A stretch of 40,870 bases of DNA from Paracoccaceae bacterium (GCA_024639125.1 JAHEJA010000032.1:1-40870); one strand, 5' to 3'; positions 8,586-17,334 are shown, numbered from the stretch's first letter. Notes: generated from the sequence alone by a model not told the origin. Program-made: numbers and translations.

Positions 8586-9172
8586 TGTCCGCCCCCCAAA
8601 CTTAGGCGCGCAACTTTGTAACGTTCAATCAAACTCACAACACCAAAAGGTGTACATCCGGATCCAAGCGTCGTTGCATGACGATATTCATAATAATGTG
8701 TCGCCAACAGGAAAATTGCCTGTGCCAAATCCGCCGGCAAAACATCCCAATCCGTTGCCATTCCGGCCTGCAAACTAACACACAGTTTGCCGCCTTGGGG
8801 AATATTGGGAAACGGCCCTGATAATTTTGAAGACCTGTCCGATTTTTCCAAAGTGTACAGCGTATTATCTAAATCAATAATGCCTCCTAATCCATTGTAA
8901 AGCTTTACTTCATCAACTGAATGGACTGGACAAATAGGCAGCGAAATACAGCGATGAGGACCGCTTTGATCAAATTCATATTCAAATACACGGCGCAGAA
9001 TAACACGACCAATACGGCCTTCTATGCTAACAATAGCAGCGCGTAGAAACCCTCTGAGAACTGCATCCTGGATGCTGTCATCAGAAAACCCACGCCCCAA
9101 TTTCAAGTGGTCTTTGAACGCATCAACAGGAAGAACTGCATCCGCAATTGTGGTTTTTTCGATAAGTATCAT
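8582..9172 (-). CDS. g6: GTA head-tail connector/adaptor (g6)
   Basis: The 196-residue protein matches the g6 connector family: start MILIEKTTIADAVLPVDAFK, then the helical VLRGFLRAAIVSIEGRIGR, and a C-terminal helix of the type found in phage gp6-like adaptors. I chose the ATG at 9172 because GAGGA lies 6 bases upstream; four extra residues are possible from 9184. The 133-base gap upstream to g5 is the longest in the structural part of the cluster and carries an inverted repeat. Confidence 0.9.
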   Translation of the reverse strand: MILIEKTTIADAVLPVDAFKDHLKLGRGFSDDSIQDAVLRGFLRAAIVSIEGRIGRVILRRVFEYEFDQSGPHRCISLPICPVHSVDEVKLYNGLGGIIDLDNTLYTLEKSDRSSKLSGPFPNIPQGGKLCVSLQAGMATDWDVLPADLAQAIFLLATHYYEYRHATTLGSGCTPFGVVSLIERYKVARLSLGGGQ

Positions 9173-9206
9173 TGAAGTCCTCAAGTCAGTGCGAACAATT
9201 CAAAAT

Positions 9207-9274
9207 GGGCGCGAAGGGTATGCTGTGCTTAGACGGAGGAGACCGGACACAACATTCATGCGCACTTCGCGCCC
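9207..9274 (-). repeat. Inverted repeat in the g5-g6 intercistronic gap
   Basis: GGGCGCGAAG at 9207-9216 and its exact reverse complement CTTCGCGCCC at 9265-9274 flank 48 bases that contain no gene. In the transcript they could form a 10-bp GC-rich stem closing a branched loop. It lies straight after the major capsid gene, where a processing or attenuating structure would lower expression of downstream genes relative to capsid. There is no U-run, so a classical terminator is unlikely. The function is inference. Confidence 0.55.
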
Positions 9275-9305
9275 CAAGGGGATAAAATCACCCCTCATTC
9301 ACCGC

Positions 9306-10493
9306 TCAGGCGGCAAATTTCAGTAGCTTGATGGCAGCAAAATCCGTGACGTCCCCACCAACGCGCTTGGTTGCATAGAACAAAACATTTGGCTTGGCGC
9401 TAAAAGGATCCCGCAGAACGCGCAGATCAGGACGTTCAGCAATGGTGTATCCAGAGGCAAAATCCCCAAAAGCAATCGCCGGTGCCCAATCATCAATATC
9501 TGGCATGTCTTCGGAAATTAGCACTGGGTAGCCCAACAAACGCGCAGGTTCGCCAGCCGCTAGACTATCGCTCCATAGAAAGCGACCATCTGTATCTTTG
9601 AGCTTGCGCACGGAACCCGCAGTTTTTGAATTCATTACAAACGTTGCATTCGCCCGATAGCGCGCACCAAGTGCATAAACCAATTCAACCAAAGCATCTG
9701 CGGGGTTACTTGGGTTGAAATCACCCATCGCACCCGTGGTCACATGGCCCAACTCGCCCCAGGCTTCTTGACCTGTTGGTGCGGAATTATAGGTGACAAA
9801 ACCTTTGGGTTTATTCACGCCATCCCCAGATACAAATGCGGCCCCTTCGGATCGCGCAAATTTATCGACAATTCGTGCGGCAAGCCATCCTTCGATGTCA
9901 AAGGCGCTGTCATCCAAAAGCCGTTGCGACGCTTTGGGCAAAGCGGATAATTCGTGCAAAGGGATGCTGATGCGATCAACTTTGGGCGTGTCACTTTCTC
10001 CAAGTGTGTCGCCTTCGCTAGACCATCCAGCGCCAACATCGGTGTGATCCACCAGTACGTCATAGGAACTTGCATCGACCGTCACAACATTGGCAATAGC
10101 CCGCAAAGACGATGCGCCCTTTAGGCTGGATTGCACCGTTTCGGATGTTTTAGGGTCGACCAAGAAACCGCCATCACTATTCACAGCCGTGGACAACCCC
10201 TTAAGTTCAACGTCCAAGCCGCGCAGCCCGTCATCATCGCCTGTCCGGATATAGGCATTAAATGCTTTTTGGTGCGGCGCACCTTGGTCAACTGCTGTTG
10301 CTAAAACAGGGCGTGACAAAGTTTGAGATTTTCGATCCAACATATTTATTCGCTCTTCCTGATTGTCAATTTTAGATTTCACATCACTTTGAAAGGCATT
10401 GAAATTATTCATGAAATCATGAAATGCACCTTTCACCTCGGACACAGAAGACACAGGGTCTCTGGTCCGAGACTTGGTCTCGGAGTTTGGCAT
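9306..10493 (-). CDS. g5: GTA major capsid protein, HK97 fold (g5)
   Basis: The 395-residue HK97-type capsid protein has an N-terminal ~100-residue helical scaffold (delta) region, including FQSDVKSKIDNQEERINML. A mature domain beginning around STAVNSDGGFLVDPKTSETV follows, then the conserved GDGVNKPKGFVTYN and SMLD-like replacement SDSLAAGEPARLLGYPVLI blocks. The scaffold should be removed by the g4 protease on maturation. The ATG at 10493 has AGGA upstream. It forms the small GTA head that packages fragments of host DNA. The frame is intact. Confidence 0.95.
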   Translation of the reverse strand: MPNSETKSRTRDPVSSVSEVKGAFHDFMNNFNAFQSDVKSKIDNQEERINMLDRKSQTLSRPVLATAVDQGAPHQKAFNAYIRTGDDDGLRGLDVELKGLSTAVNSDGGFLVDPKTSETVQSSLKGASSLRAIANVVTVDASSYDVLVDHTDVGAGWSSEGDTLGESDTPKVDRISIPLHELSALPKASQRLLDDSAFDIEGWLAARIVDKFARSEGAAFVSGDGVNKPKGFVTYNSAPTGQEAWGELGHVTTGAMGDFNPSNPADALVELVYALGARYRANATFVMNSKTAGSVRKLKDTDGRFLWSDSLAAGEPARLLGYPVLISEDMPDIDDWAPAIAFGDFASGYTIAERPDLRVLRDPFSAKPNVLFYATKRVGGDVTDFAAIKLLKFAA

Positions 10494-10522
10494 TCACATT
10501 GTCCTGTTTGGTTAGGGTAAAG

Positions 10523-11062
10523 TTATAGCGTCACTGACGCAGTGACCGATCTAATCAGCTCGGCCAATTCGGTAATTTCTGGAATAATATCATCGCTCTT
10601 TCCTGTGATACGAGCCGAAGGAAGCATAGGAAACGTCACTAGGGAGACTTCCCATAGGTCCAATTCAACCAGCTCGCGTCCCCCAGATTTGCGAGGCAAA
10701 GCGCGTGTTGTACGATAGCCAATTGAAAGCCCATCCAATGCGCCAGCGTCAATCAGAACAGCTGCTTCTTTGGCTTGCTGCACACCATCTAACAAGCGAC
10801 CTTTTACATATAGCCCTCTGTCGTCTTCATAGACCTGATCCCAAACACCAATTGGCGCGGTCGGGTCGTGCTGCCATAACATTTTGATCTGGCGCCCTGC
10901 CTTGGCAATAGCCGCCAAGCTCGCGGCATAAGCGCCTTTCTTGACGATATCTCCGCCTTGATCTGTTGATCCAAACAAGCTTGCATAGCCTTCAATTTGT
11001 GTTCCGTTTTGAACACTTAGGCTACCTTCAGTTTGGCAGTATTTGACTTCTAAATCCCACAT
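10523..11062 (-). CDS. g4: GTA prohead maturation protease, HK97 type (g4)
   Basis: This 179-residue serine protease belongs to the HK97 prohead protease family. His65 in MLWQHDP and Ser113 in GLSIGYR are the expected catalytic residues, with the EGYASLFG start motif typical of the family. It cleaves the scaffold part of g5 during head assembly. The ATG at 11062 has AAAGGAAAA upstream. It sits between g3.5 (13-base gap) and g5. Confidence 0.94.
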   Translation of the reverse strand: MWDLEVKYCQTEGSLSVQNGTQIEGYASLFGSTDQGGDIVKKGAYAASLAAIAKAGRQIKMLWQHDPTAPIGVWDQVYEDDRGLYVKGRLLDGVQQAKEAAVLIDAGALDGLSIGYRTTRALPRKSGGRELVELDLWEVSLVTFPMLPSARITGKSDDIIPEITELAELIRSVTASVTL

Positions 11063-11075
11063 AGATGATTTTCCT

Positions 11076-11291
11076 TTAGGACATTCCAGTAAGCACTTGT
11101 TGCGCAGCTTGGGCCAGAATTACTCCGACAACACCGTACAGTGTTAACCACAGCCGCTTTTCCAGTCGCTCGATCAATAGTTCTATTTTATCCAAGCGGT
11201 TGTTAAGGCTTTGAAACTGTAAGTTGTTCAATTGTTCATGGGCTTCCAGTCGCAATGCTGGCGCACAGTCGAACCCTTCGTAAGTTGCCAT
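11076..11291 (-). CDS. g3.5: GTA head formation protein, small coiled-coil membrane-like (g3.5)
   Basis: The 71-residue protein starts MATYEGFDCAPALRLEAHEQ and has a coiled-coil centre (SLNNRLDKIELLIERLEKRL) followed by one hydrophobic segment (LYGVVGVILAQAAQQVL). This architecture and the position between portal and protease match RcGTA rcc01685, the small 'head formation' gene. The ATG follows the portal stop by one base. Its biochemical role is not known to me. Confidence 0.87.
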   Translation of the reverse strand: MATYEGFDCAPALRLEAHEQLNNLQFQSLNNRLDKIELLIERLEKRLWLTLYGVVGVILAQAAQQVLTGMS

Positions 11292-11292
11292 C

Positions 11293-12474
11293 TTAGCCCC
11301 CTTGCACGTGGGCTAATCCCAAAAGAGCACGTTTTTCGTCATCACTTAGGAAACTGGCGTCCGCAACCCGTCGCCAATGCGCATCGCGTTCACTGGCAAG
11401 TGCGGGAACATGATCCAAATCAGGCGCAATATCCAATGGCTCGCCATAGTAGCTTGATAGCCAGTTCGCCAAATGCGCTGTGACTTTTTGCACCAAAGGC
11501 AGAACAGTGAGCCGATAAAATGCCCGATTTGCTTCTTGGTAATTGGCATATGTTGCATCGCCCGGAATGCCCAAGATCATCGGAGGAATTCCAAAGGCAA
11601 CAGCGATTTCACGCGCAGCAGCTTCCTTGGTTTTGTGAAATTCCATATCCGAGGGTGAAAAACCCATTGGCTTCCAATCTAGCCCACCTTCAAGCAACAT
11701 CGGACGTCCAGCATTACGCGCCCCTTGGTGATTGCTTTCGATTTCAAAAACCAATCGATCATATTGTTCAGGCGCAAGCGTGCTATGCCCGTCTGGTCCA
11801 TTATAAACCAATGCACCTGATGGGCGGGCGGCATTGTCCAACAATGCTTTGGACCAACGGGATGCCGCATTATGAACATCCATAGCTTGCGCCGCAGCTT
11901 GCAATGGCGATAATCCATAATGATCATCTTGCGGATGAAAGCTTTTGATGTGGCAAATTGCCGAAGGGTGCTGCGACACATCAAAGCGATGTTTGCGTGC
12001 ACCAACCGTATAATCATAAGCAATAGGCCAGCCGTCTGCGCCGGGCACCAAAGACATGCGATCCGACCGTAAGACATGCAATTCCGCCGGCGATAAATCA
12101 TCCCCTAAAACAAGCTCTAAGTACCCGTTGCCACTTAATAAAATTTGCCCATAAAGTGCTTCTAGCAAATCCGCCTGCGTCTGGCTTGGGTTTGGTCCCC
12201 GCAAAAGCGATTTCACGGGATGAACATCATATGTATCCCCTTGCGCCCGAAAAATGAGCGGCAAGGCAGCAGCAGCTTCGGAAATAAGTTTTACCGCGCG
12301 AAACCCAATAGGATTAGAAGAAAACCCCACCTTGGTTAGGCTAACTGTGTCGCGTGGGCTCCATGCGACGCGACCCGAACTGGCGTAGGCCACGACAGGG
12401 CCAGTGGCGCTTGCTTTGCTTTCGGGGATAGCGGGTTGCGCCGTCGTGCGTCGAAACAAGTCCTTTAATGCCAT
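11293..12474 (-). CDS. g3: GTA portal protein, HK97 type (g3)
   Basis: The 393-residue HK97 family portal protein forms the dodecameric ring at one head vertex through which DNA enters and leaves. Diagnostic stretches are the N-terminal NPIGFRAVKLISEAAAALPL, the central LSGNGYLEL and HPSAICHIKSFHPQDDHYGL, and the C-terminal AFGIPPMILGIPGDATYANY. The ATG at 12474 has a strong AAGGAG site 9 bases upstream. A 95-base gap separates it from g2. The frame is intact. Confidence 0.95.
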   Translation of the reverse strand: MALKDLFRRTTAQPAIPESKASATGPVVAYASSGRVAWSPRDTVSLTKVGFSSNPIGFRAVKLISEAAAALPLIFRAQGDTYDVHPVKSLLRGPNPSQTQADLLEALYGQILLSGNGYLELVLGDDLSPAELHVLRSDRMSLVPGADGWPIAYDYTVGARKHRFDVSQHPSAICHIKSFHPQDDHYGLSPLQAAAQAMDVHNAASRWSKALLDNAARPSGALVYNGPDGHSTLAPEQYDRLVFEIESNHQGARNAGRPMLLEGGLDWKPMGFSPSDMEFHKTKEAAAREIAVAFGIPPMILGIPGDATYANYQEANRAFYRLTVLPLVQKVTAHLANWLSSYYGEPLDIAPDLDHVPALASERDAHWRRVADASFLSDDEKRALLGLAHVQGG

Positions 12475-12569
12475 GTGGCGTGCTCCTTTTTCGTGTGTCC
12501 TGCGTCGTTAAAAATCACTATGGGGGACAAATGCTAATCAATAGACAGTGCAACGTGCGCGCTGTTGCG

Positions 12570-13925
12570 TCACAACACACGTAAACTTGGCTGACGAAAC
12601 AGCCGCGCTTCGTCCAGCATTAGATCACTAAGTGCCCAGACCAACGCATCCACCCGATCCGGGCTGCCTTTGCCTTGGTAACCATGGCGTGACATCTGGC
12701 AAAGCTGGTCTTCTAGTTTACCCAAACCACGGGCGTGGAATATACGGCCCTGTTCGTAAAGCGCGGCAATAGGTTCTGCGCGTTGGCTTTTGCCACGGGT
12801 CGCGCGAACAGCCCGATACGGTAACATTGGATCAATCTGACGCAAAACGGTTTCCACCAAATCGCCTCCTTGATTGACCTCGGCAACCACGCGATCTGCT
12901 TTATAGGTTTCAACCAACTCAACCGCGCGCGCGGCCCATTCCAAGGGGCTTTGCGATCCGAGGCTTTCATCAGCCAACACATAGGCACGCCACGTCTGAG
13001 GCGGCCCCTGACGTTTTAACCCCGCCACAATCAACCCACATTCATCAGATGTTTTATGACTGGTTACAGGGGGATCAATTGCGACGACAATGCGATCCAA
13101 ATCAGGGATATGAGACGTCTGACAATTGCGCAACATTGCTTCGTTCCACATGGCACCCTCTATTGCTTCTAACATAATCCCATCAAGTTCTTGGCGACCT
13201 AAACGTGTGCCTGCATAGCGCGCACGCACCTCTTTTAGAAAACTATCAGCAAGGTTTGCTGCGTTTGCTTCGGTGGCTGCATGGGTCGAAACAGTTGTCT
13301 CAAGTGATAAAATGGTTTTCAAAACATCTGTTGAGCGCGGTGTCGTGGTTACACATTGCCGAGGATCATCACCCAATCGAAGCGCAAACTGAAGCATGTC
13401 CCAAGTGTCTTGGGCACGTTTCCATTTGCCCAATTCGTCGCACCACGCGGCGTCAAACTGAGGACCGCGTAACGCTTCTGGATCTGAGGCGGAAAATGCC
13501 GTTGCGCTTGCGCCATTTGGCCAAACCAAGCGACGTTTGCTTGCTTCCCATTTGGGACGGCGATCTGGCGGCGAAACGGCTAAAATCCCGCTATCCCCAA
13601 AAATCATCACATCCCGCACTTGTTCATAGGTTTCCCCAATCAGCGCAACACGCTGCGCACGCCCCGGATCCAAGGGGCGCGGTCCTTCGACTTGATTGCG
13701 AACCCATTCGGCGCCTGCTCTGGTTTTACCGGCGCCACGGCCCCCAATACAGACCCATGTGCGCCACGGCCCATGCGGGGCTAATTGATGATCGTGGGCC
13801 CAGAATTCAAACAAATACGGGAGAGCAAGAAGCTCTCCCTCTGTGAGTTCATTTAGAAACCTTTCTTTCGTGGCAGCATCGGCGGAGGCGATCCAAGCGG
13901 CACCCGACCTGATCCCTTGCGGCAT
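12570..13925 (-). CDS. g2: GTA large terminase, DNA packaging ATPase/nuclease (g2)
   Basis: The protein is 451 residues from the ATG at 13925. It has the Walker A GGRGAGKT at about 61-68 and the acidic AAWCDELGKW Walker B region. The C-terminal nuclease half has VAIDPPVT and a conserved VVAEVNQGGDLVETVLR block. In GTAs this enzyme fills heads with random host DNA instead of recognising its own genome. The reading frame is open further upstream to 14057, but homologues begin close to ASADAATKERFL, so 13925 or a start nearby is likelier. The frame overlaps the end of g1 by about 77 bases. The exact start is uncertain. Confidence 0.93.
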   Translation of the reverse strand: MPQGIRSGAAWIASADAATKERFLNELTEGELLALPYLFEFWAHDHQLAPHGPWRTWVCIGGRGAGKTRAGAEWVRNQVEGPRPLDPGRAQRVALIGETYEQVRDVMIFGDSGILAVSPPDRRPKWEASKRRLVWPNGASATAFSASDPEALRGPQFDAAWCDELGKWKRAQDTWDMLQFALRLGDDPRQCVTTTPRSTDVLKTILSLETTVSTHAATEANAANLADSFLKEVRARYAGTRLGRQELDGIMLEAIEGAMWNEAMLRNCQTSHIPDLDRIVVAIDPPVTSHKTSDECGLIVAGLKRQGPPQTWRAYVLADESLGSQSPLEWAARAVELVETYKADRVVAEVNQGGDLVETVLRQIDPMLPYRAVRATRGKSQRAEPIAALYEQGRIFHARGLGKLEDQLCQMSRHGYQGKGSPDRVDALVWALSDLMLDEARLFRQPSLRVL

Positions 13926-14190
13926 CAAGATCAAGTCCGTAGTCCCCAACAATTCCGAGTGCTTTTCTATTGCGTTCTGCACAGGCAAACTCCGCTTCTT
14001 TGGCCAGCTTGAGCCATGATCTGATGTCAGAGAATAGCTTGCGGGCGTCGGTTTCATTTACAGTGTCCCCGGCGCTTATCTTCGACTGAAGATATTCCAA
14101 TTCAAAAACAAAACTTCGTAGTTGAACGGCAATCGTGTCAATCGATTGTTGAACACTGTCGTCATCAGAGTCCGGGGTAATAAGGATCAT
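13849..14190 (-). CDS. g1: GTA small terminase-like packaging protein (g1)
   Basis: The 113-residue protein is predicted to be mostly helical and acidic at the N-terminus, and ends with DYGLDLDAARDQVGCRLDRLR, which resembles the C-terminal helix region of the RcGTA g1 (small terminase) family. It is the first gene of the cluster. I chose the ATG at 14190 with AAAGGAAA about 11 bases upstream; an open frame extends to 14265. It precedes and overlaps the large terminase, as in RcGTA. Recognition rests on position plus a weakly conserved sequence. Confidence 0.8.
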   Translation of the reverse strand: MILITPDSDDDSVQQSIDTIAVQLRSFVFELEYLQSKISAGDTVNETDARKLFSDIRSWLKLAKEAEFACAERNRKALGIVGDYGLDLDAARDQVGCRLDRLRRCCHERKVSK

Positions 14191-14277
14191 GTGCGATACG
14201 TTTCCTTTCGTGACTGATCCTCCGCCTAAACCAACGAAAACCATAGCTTTCGCAAAATCCGGCATGGCAAATTCGCC

Positions 14278-14306
14278 ATCAATTCATCAAAAAATCAAAT
14301 CAATTC
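14278..14306 (-). promoter_or_regulatory. Phased direct repeat upstream of the GTA operon
   Basis: On the plus strand ATCAATTC occurs at 14278-14285 and again at 14299-14306, exactly 21 bases (two helical turns) apart. Two further ATCAA copies lie between, at 14286 and 14294. The block is AT-rich and lies 88-116 bases upstream of the g1 ATG, between the mltG terminator and the cluster. Such phasing is typical of paired sites for an activator. Which protein binds is not visible from the sequence; the GTA activator GafA is one candidate, by inference only. Confidence 0.4.
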
Positions 14307-14330
14307 AAAAAGAAGCAACGCACGATGCAT

Positions 14331-14357
14331 AAAAAAACGCACTCATAAGAGTGCGTT
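14331..14357 (-). terminator. Rho-independent terminator of mltG
   Basis: In the minus-strand transcript the stem AACGCACTC, loop TTAT, stem GAGTGCGTT is perfect over 9 bp and is followed by a run of U. It lies 27 bases after the mltG stop. It separates the fabF-mltG transcript from the GTA cluster, implying the GTA has its own promoter. Confidence 0.88.
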
Positions 14358-14383
14358 CTTAGATGTTTAACAGATGCGTTTCA

Positions 14384-15532
14384 CTATTCGTTTTTTGCAG
14401 CTTCTATCGCACGCCACTTGGCAACATTTTTATTATGCTCAGCTAATGTTGTCGCAAAGGCATGTCCACCGGTTCCATCTGCCACAAAGAAAATGAACTT
14501 TGATCCGTCTGGATCAAGCGCCGCTTCGATGCTGGCTTTGCCCGGATTTGCGATTGGCGTTTTTGGCAGACCACGATTTGTATATGTGTTCCATGGTGTA
14601 TTTTTGCGTAGCTCACTTTGGCGCAACCCACGCCCCAAAATGCCTTGTCCCAATGTGATGCCATAAATCACCGTTGGGTCCGTTTGCAGCGGCATTTCAC
14701 GCTTTAACCGATTGACGAAAACACTTGATACCGTGCGCCGTTCACTTGGTACTGCTGTCTCTTTTTCGATGATGGACGCCATTATCAAAGCATCCTGCGG
14801 TGTCGCATAGGGCAACCCATCAACGCGATTTTCCCAAGCATTCGCCAAAATTTGAGATTGGCGTTCACGCATACGGTCAATCACCGAGGCGCGCGTGTCC
14901 CCAGCCTTAACTTCGTAGCTATCTGGCGCCAAGGTTCCTTCTTCGGGAATGTCTGAAATACGACCGTCTAACACCGGGATTGCGTTCACGGCTTGCACGA
15001 CTTGCCAGGATGTCACACCTTCGGCAAATGCTACTCGGTGCCGCGTATCAGGTTCCTTAACAAGCTTATCAAAAGCCGCGACAGGGGGTTCCCCAATTAT
15101 AAATGACCCAACTTCGTTTAATGTCTGTGTCACAGGATCAAGTTCACGTATTTGCACGCCGCTCGCAGCGATGCCCACGCGATACACGATTTCGGTGCCA
15201 CAGGTATTCGCACCAGAATGTGTCACGATATCAATGATTTGTTCCATCGATGCGCGTTCAGGAATAAGAAAGCTTCCGGCTTTTAATTGGCTCGCCTTCT
15301 TTTCGTAATCGGCCCCAATTCGGAAAATACGATCATTGCTAATTGCATCCGCGTTCAACAATTCTTTGGAGACCGTAGAAATGTATGACCCCGGTTGCAA
15401 ACGATAACAAATCGCTTGCTCTAGGGGGCCTTCACCCTTGTAAACAGATTGCCCCCAATAAACGACGCCTGACATGACCAGCAACAAAAAGATCAACGCC
15501 GTCAGTGCATTGGACGCAAATGCACGCCACAT
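14384..15532 (-). CDS. mltG: Endolytic murein transglycosylase MltG
   Basis: The 382-residue inner-membrane enzyme cuts nascent glycan strands internally, helping to set glycan length. It has one N-terminal membrane anchor (about 8-26), a LysM-like/YceG N-domain, and the catalytic ASIIEKETAVPSERR motif with Glu256/Glu258. The conserved MPLQTDPTVIYG block follows. The ATG overlaps the fabF stop by one base (TAATG), so it is translationally coupled to fabF, the usual arrangement in Rhodobacterales. A clear terminator follows. Confidence 0.95.
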   Translation of the reverse strand: MWRAFASNALTALIFLLLVMSGVVYWGQSVYKGEGPLEQAICYRLQPGSYISTVSKELLNADAISNDRIFRIGADYEKKASQLKAGSFLIPERASMEQIIDIVTHSGANTCGTEIVYRVGIAASGVQIRELDPVTQTLNEVGSFIIGEPPVAAFDKLVKEPDTRHRVAFAEGVTSWQVVQAVNAIPVLDGRISDIPEEGTLAPDSYEVKAGDTRASVIDRMRERQSQILANAWENRVDGLPYATPQDALIMASIIEKETAVPSERRTVSSVFVNRLKREMPLQTDPTVIYGITLGQGILGRGLRQSELRKNTPWNTYTNRGLPKTPIANPGKASIEAALDPDGSKFIFFVADGTGGHAFATTLAEHNKNVAKWRAIEAAKNE

Positions 15533-16791
15533 TAGCGCACCTTACCCATAACAAGGCTTGCGTTTGTGCCGCCAAATCCGAACGAGTTTGACAAGGCCAC
15601 ATCAATTTTACGATCGCGTTTGGTGTTTGGCGCCAAATCAACTTTGGTATCGACCGCAGGGGTATCTAGATTGATTGTCGGAGGCGCGACTTGGTCCCGA
15701 ATAGCAAGAATAGAAAAGATCGCTTCGATCGCGCCAGCGGCGCCCAAAAGATGCCCTGTCGCCGATTTGGTTGATGACATAGTCACACGCGAAGCCGCAT
15801 CCCCCATCATGCGTTCAACAGCCCCCAATTCAATCACATCAGCCATAGTCGACGTGCCATGAGCGTTGATATAATCGATATCTTTCGGCTCTAGTCCGGC
15901 TTTTTTCAACGCAGCGCGCATTGCGCGTTCGCCACCATCGCCATCTTCCGAAGGAGCTGTGATATGATATGCATCACCAGACAATCCATAGCCTAGGATT
16001 TCTGCGTAAATTTTGGCTCCGCGCGCTTTCGCATGTTCATATTCTTCTAGAACGACAACGCCCGCACCTTCGCCCATGACGAACCCATCACGGTCTGCAT
16101 CATAGGGGCGCGAAGCTGCTTTGGGATCATCCGCGCGTTTTGTTGACAGTGCTTTACATGCGTTAAAGCCAGCAATGCCGATTTCTGAAATCGCGGCTTC
16201 TGCACCACCTGCAACCATAACGTCCGCGTCGTCAGTCATGATCAAACGCGCCGCATCGCCGATTGCATGCGCCCCAGTTGAACAGGCCGTGACAACCGCG
16301 TGGTTTGGACCTTTAAATCCGAACCGGATAGACACTTGGCCCGAAATCAAATTGATCAAAGCACCCGGAATAAAGAAAGGCGATACGCGACGTGGGCCGC
16401 GTTCATGAATAAGCACAGCCGTTTCCGCAATCGAATTCAACCCACCAATACCAGAACCGATCATAACCCCAGTGCGCAGGCGATCTTTTTCTTCGGTTGG
16501 TTTCCAATCTGCGTCACGAACCGCCATTTCAGCCGCCGCAATCCCATATAGGATAAAGTCATCCACCTTGCGGCGTTCTTTTGGCTCCATCCAATCGTCA
16601 GAGTTGAATGTGCCCTCTGTTCCATCGCCAAGTGGCACTTCACAAGCGTATTTGGTAACCACACGTTCCGCATCAAAACGGGTGATTGGGCCAGCGCCAG
16701 AGTCCCCTGCTAACAATCGTTTCCAAGTTTCTTCAACACCGCATGCCAAGGGTGTAACCAAACCAAGACCTGTGACAACTACTCGACGCAT
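15532..16791 (-). CDS. fabF: 3-oxoacyl-ACP synthase II (KAS II)
   Basis: This 419-residue condensing enzyme elongates acyl-ACP with malonyl-ACP in fatty acid synthesis. The Cys-His-His triad is visible: Cys170 in VVTACSTGAH, His311 in NAHGTST and His347 in SATGHLLGAAG. I chose the ATG at 16791, which has GGGGG upstream and gives the canonical MRRVVVTGLG start; the open frame continues upstream into the acpP terminator, which cannot be coding. The gene lies downstream of acpP but after a strong terminator, so it should have its own promoter in 16792-16900. It is coupled to mltG. Confidence 0.97.
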   Translation of the reverse strand: MRRVVVTGLGLVTPLACGVEETWKRLLAGDSGAGPITRFDAERVVTKYACEVPLGDGTEGTFNSDDWMEPKERRKVDDFILYGIAAAEMAVRDADWKPTEEKDRLRTGVMIGSGIGGLNSIAETAVLIHERGPRRVSPFFIPGALINLISGQVSIRFGFKGPNHAVVTACSTGAHAIGDAARLIMTDDADVMVAGGAEAAISEIGIAGFNACKALSTKRADDPKAASRPYDADRDGFVMGEGAGVVVLEEYEHAKARGAKIYAEILGYGLSGDAYHITAPSEDGDGGERAMRAALKKAGLEPKDIDYINAHGTSTMADVIELGAVERMMGDAASRVTMSSTKSATGHLLGAAGAIEAIFSILAIRDQVAPPTINLDTPAVDTKVDLAPNTKRDRKIDVALSNSFGFGGTNASLVMGKVR

Positions 16792-16901
16792 ATTGATGCC
16801 CCCATTATTCGCTATATATCTGTTATGTGACATACCGCGTCTTGCCCCCAAGGAGCAAGAGCAAGCACGGCATTCTGCCCAATTTGGACCATTTTGCACA
16901 A

Positions 16902-16933
16902 CAAAAAAACCCTCTGCCAAGAGGCAAAGGGTT
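16902..16933 (-). terminator. Rho-independent terminator of acpP
   Basis: The minus-strand transcript has AACCCTTTGCC, loop UCUU, GGCAGAGGGUU (11 bp, one G-U pair), followed at once by about seven U. It lies 27 bases after the acpP stop. It lets the very abundant acpP message end before fabF. Confidence 0.92.
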
Positions 16934-16959
16934 CAAATCAATCAAAAGATTGAAAATTC

Positions 16960-17193
16960 TTATGCTGCTTCAGAGATGAATTTAACCGCATCACCAAAAG
17001 ACTGAATGTTTTCAGCCGCATCATCAGGAATTTCGATACCGAATTCTTCTTCAAATGCCATAACAAGCTCGACTGTATCCAAGCTGTCTGCGCCAAGATC
17101 GTCGATGAAAGATGCATTTTCTACAACTTTGTCTTCATCTACACCTAGGTGCTCTACAACAATTTTCTTTACGCGGTCTGCGACGTCGCTCAT
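16960..17193 (-). CDS. acpP: Acyl carrier protein
   Basis: The 77-residue acidic four-helix protein carries acyl chains on 4'-phosphopantetheine attached to Ser37 in the GADSLDTVE motif. The start [18 protein letters not shown] is canonical. I chose the ATG at 17193; the frame extends upstream to 17259 without resemblance to ACP. AUGAGGAUGAAACA precedes the start, with an AGGA site. It stands alone between a long leader upstream and a strong terminator downstream, as befits a highly expressed monocistronic gene. Confidence 0.97.
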   Translation of the reverse strand: MSDVADRVKKIVVEHLGVDEDKVVENASFIDDLGADSLDTVELVMAFEEEFGIEIPDDAAENIQSFGDAVKFISEAA

Positions 17194-17334
17194 TGTTTCA
17201 TCCTCATAGTTTTGGGCATCTGCCCTAAATGATCCCCGTAGGGCGATAGTAATCCCCAACGGGGCGGTTTAGTCAACCTGAGTTTCAGGTCTCCACCGTC
17301 AGCGCCAAAAGCACCCTCGGTAAAATCTGTGACG

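Noticed and set aside
13205-13846. Plus-strand open frame of about 213 codons inside the large terminase gene.
   Set aside because: Antisense to a strongly conserved gene; Cys/His/Pro-rich product with no family resemblance.
16472-17005. Plus-strand open frame of 177 codons across fabF start and the acpP terminator.
   Set aside because: Antisense shadow that crosses a clear intrinsic terminator.
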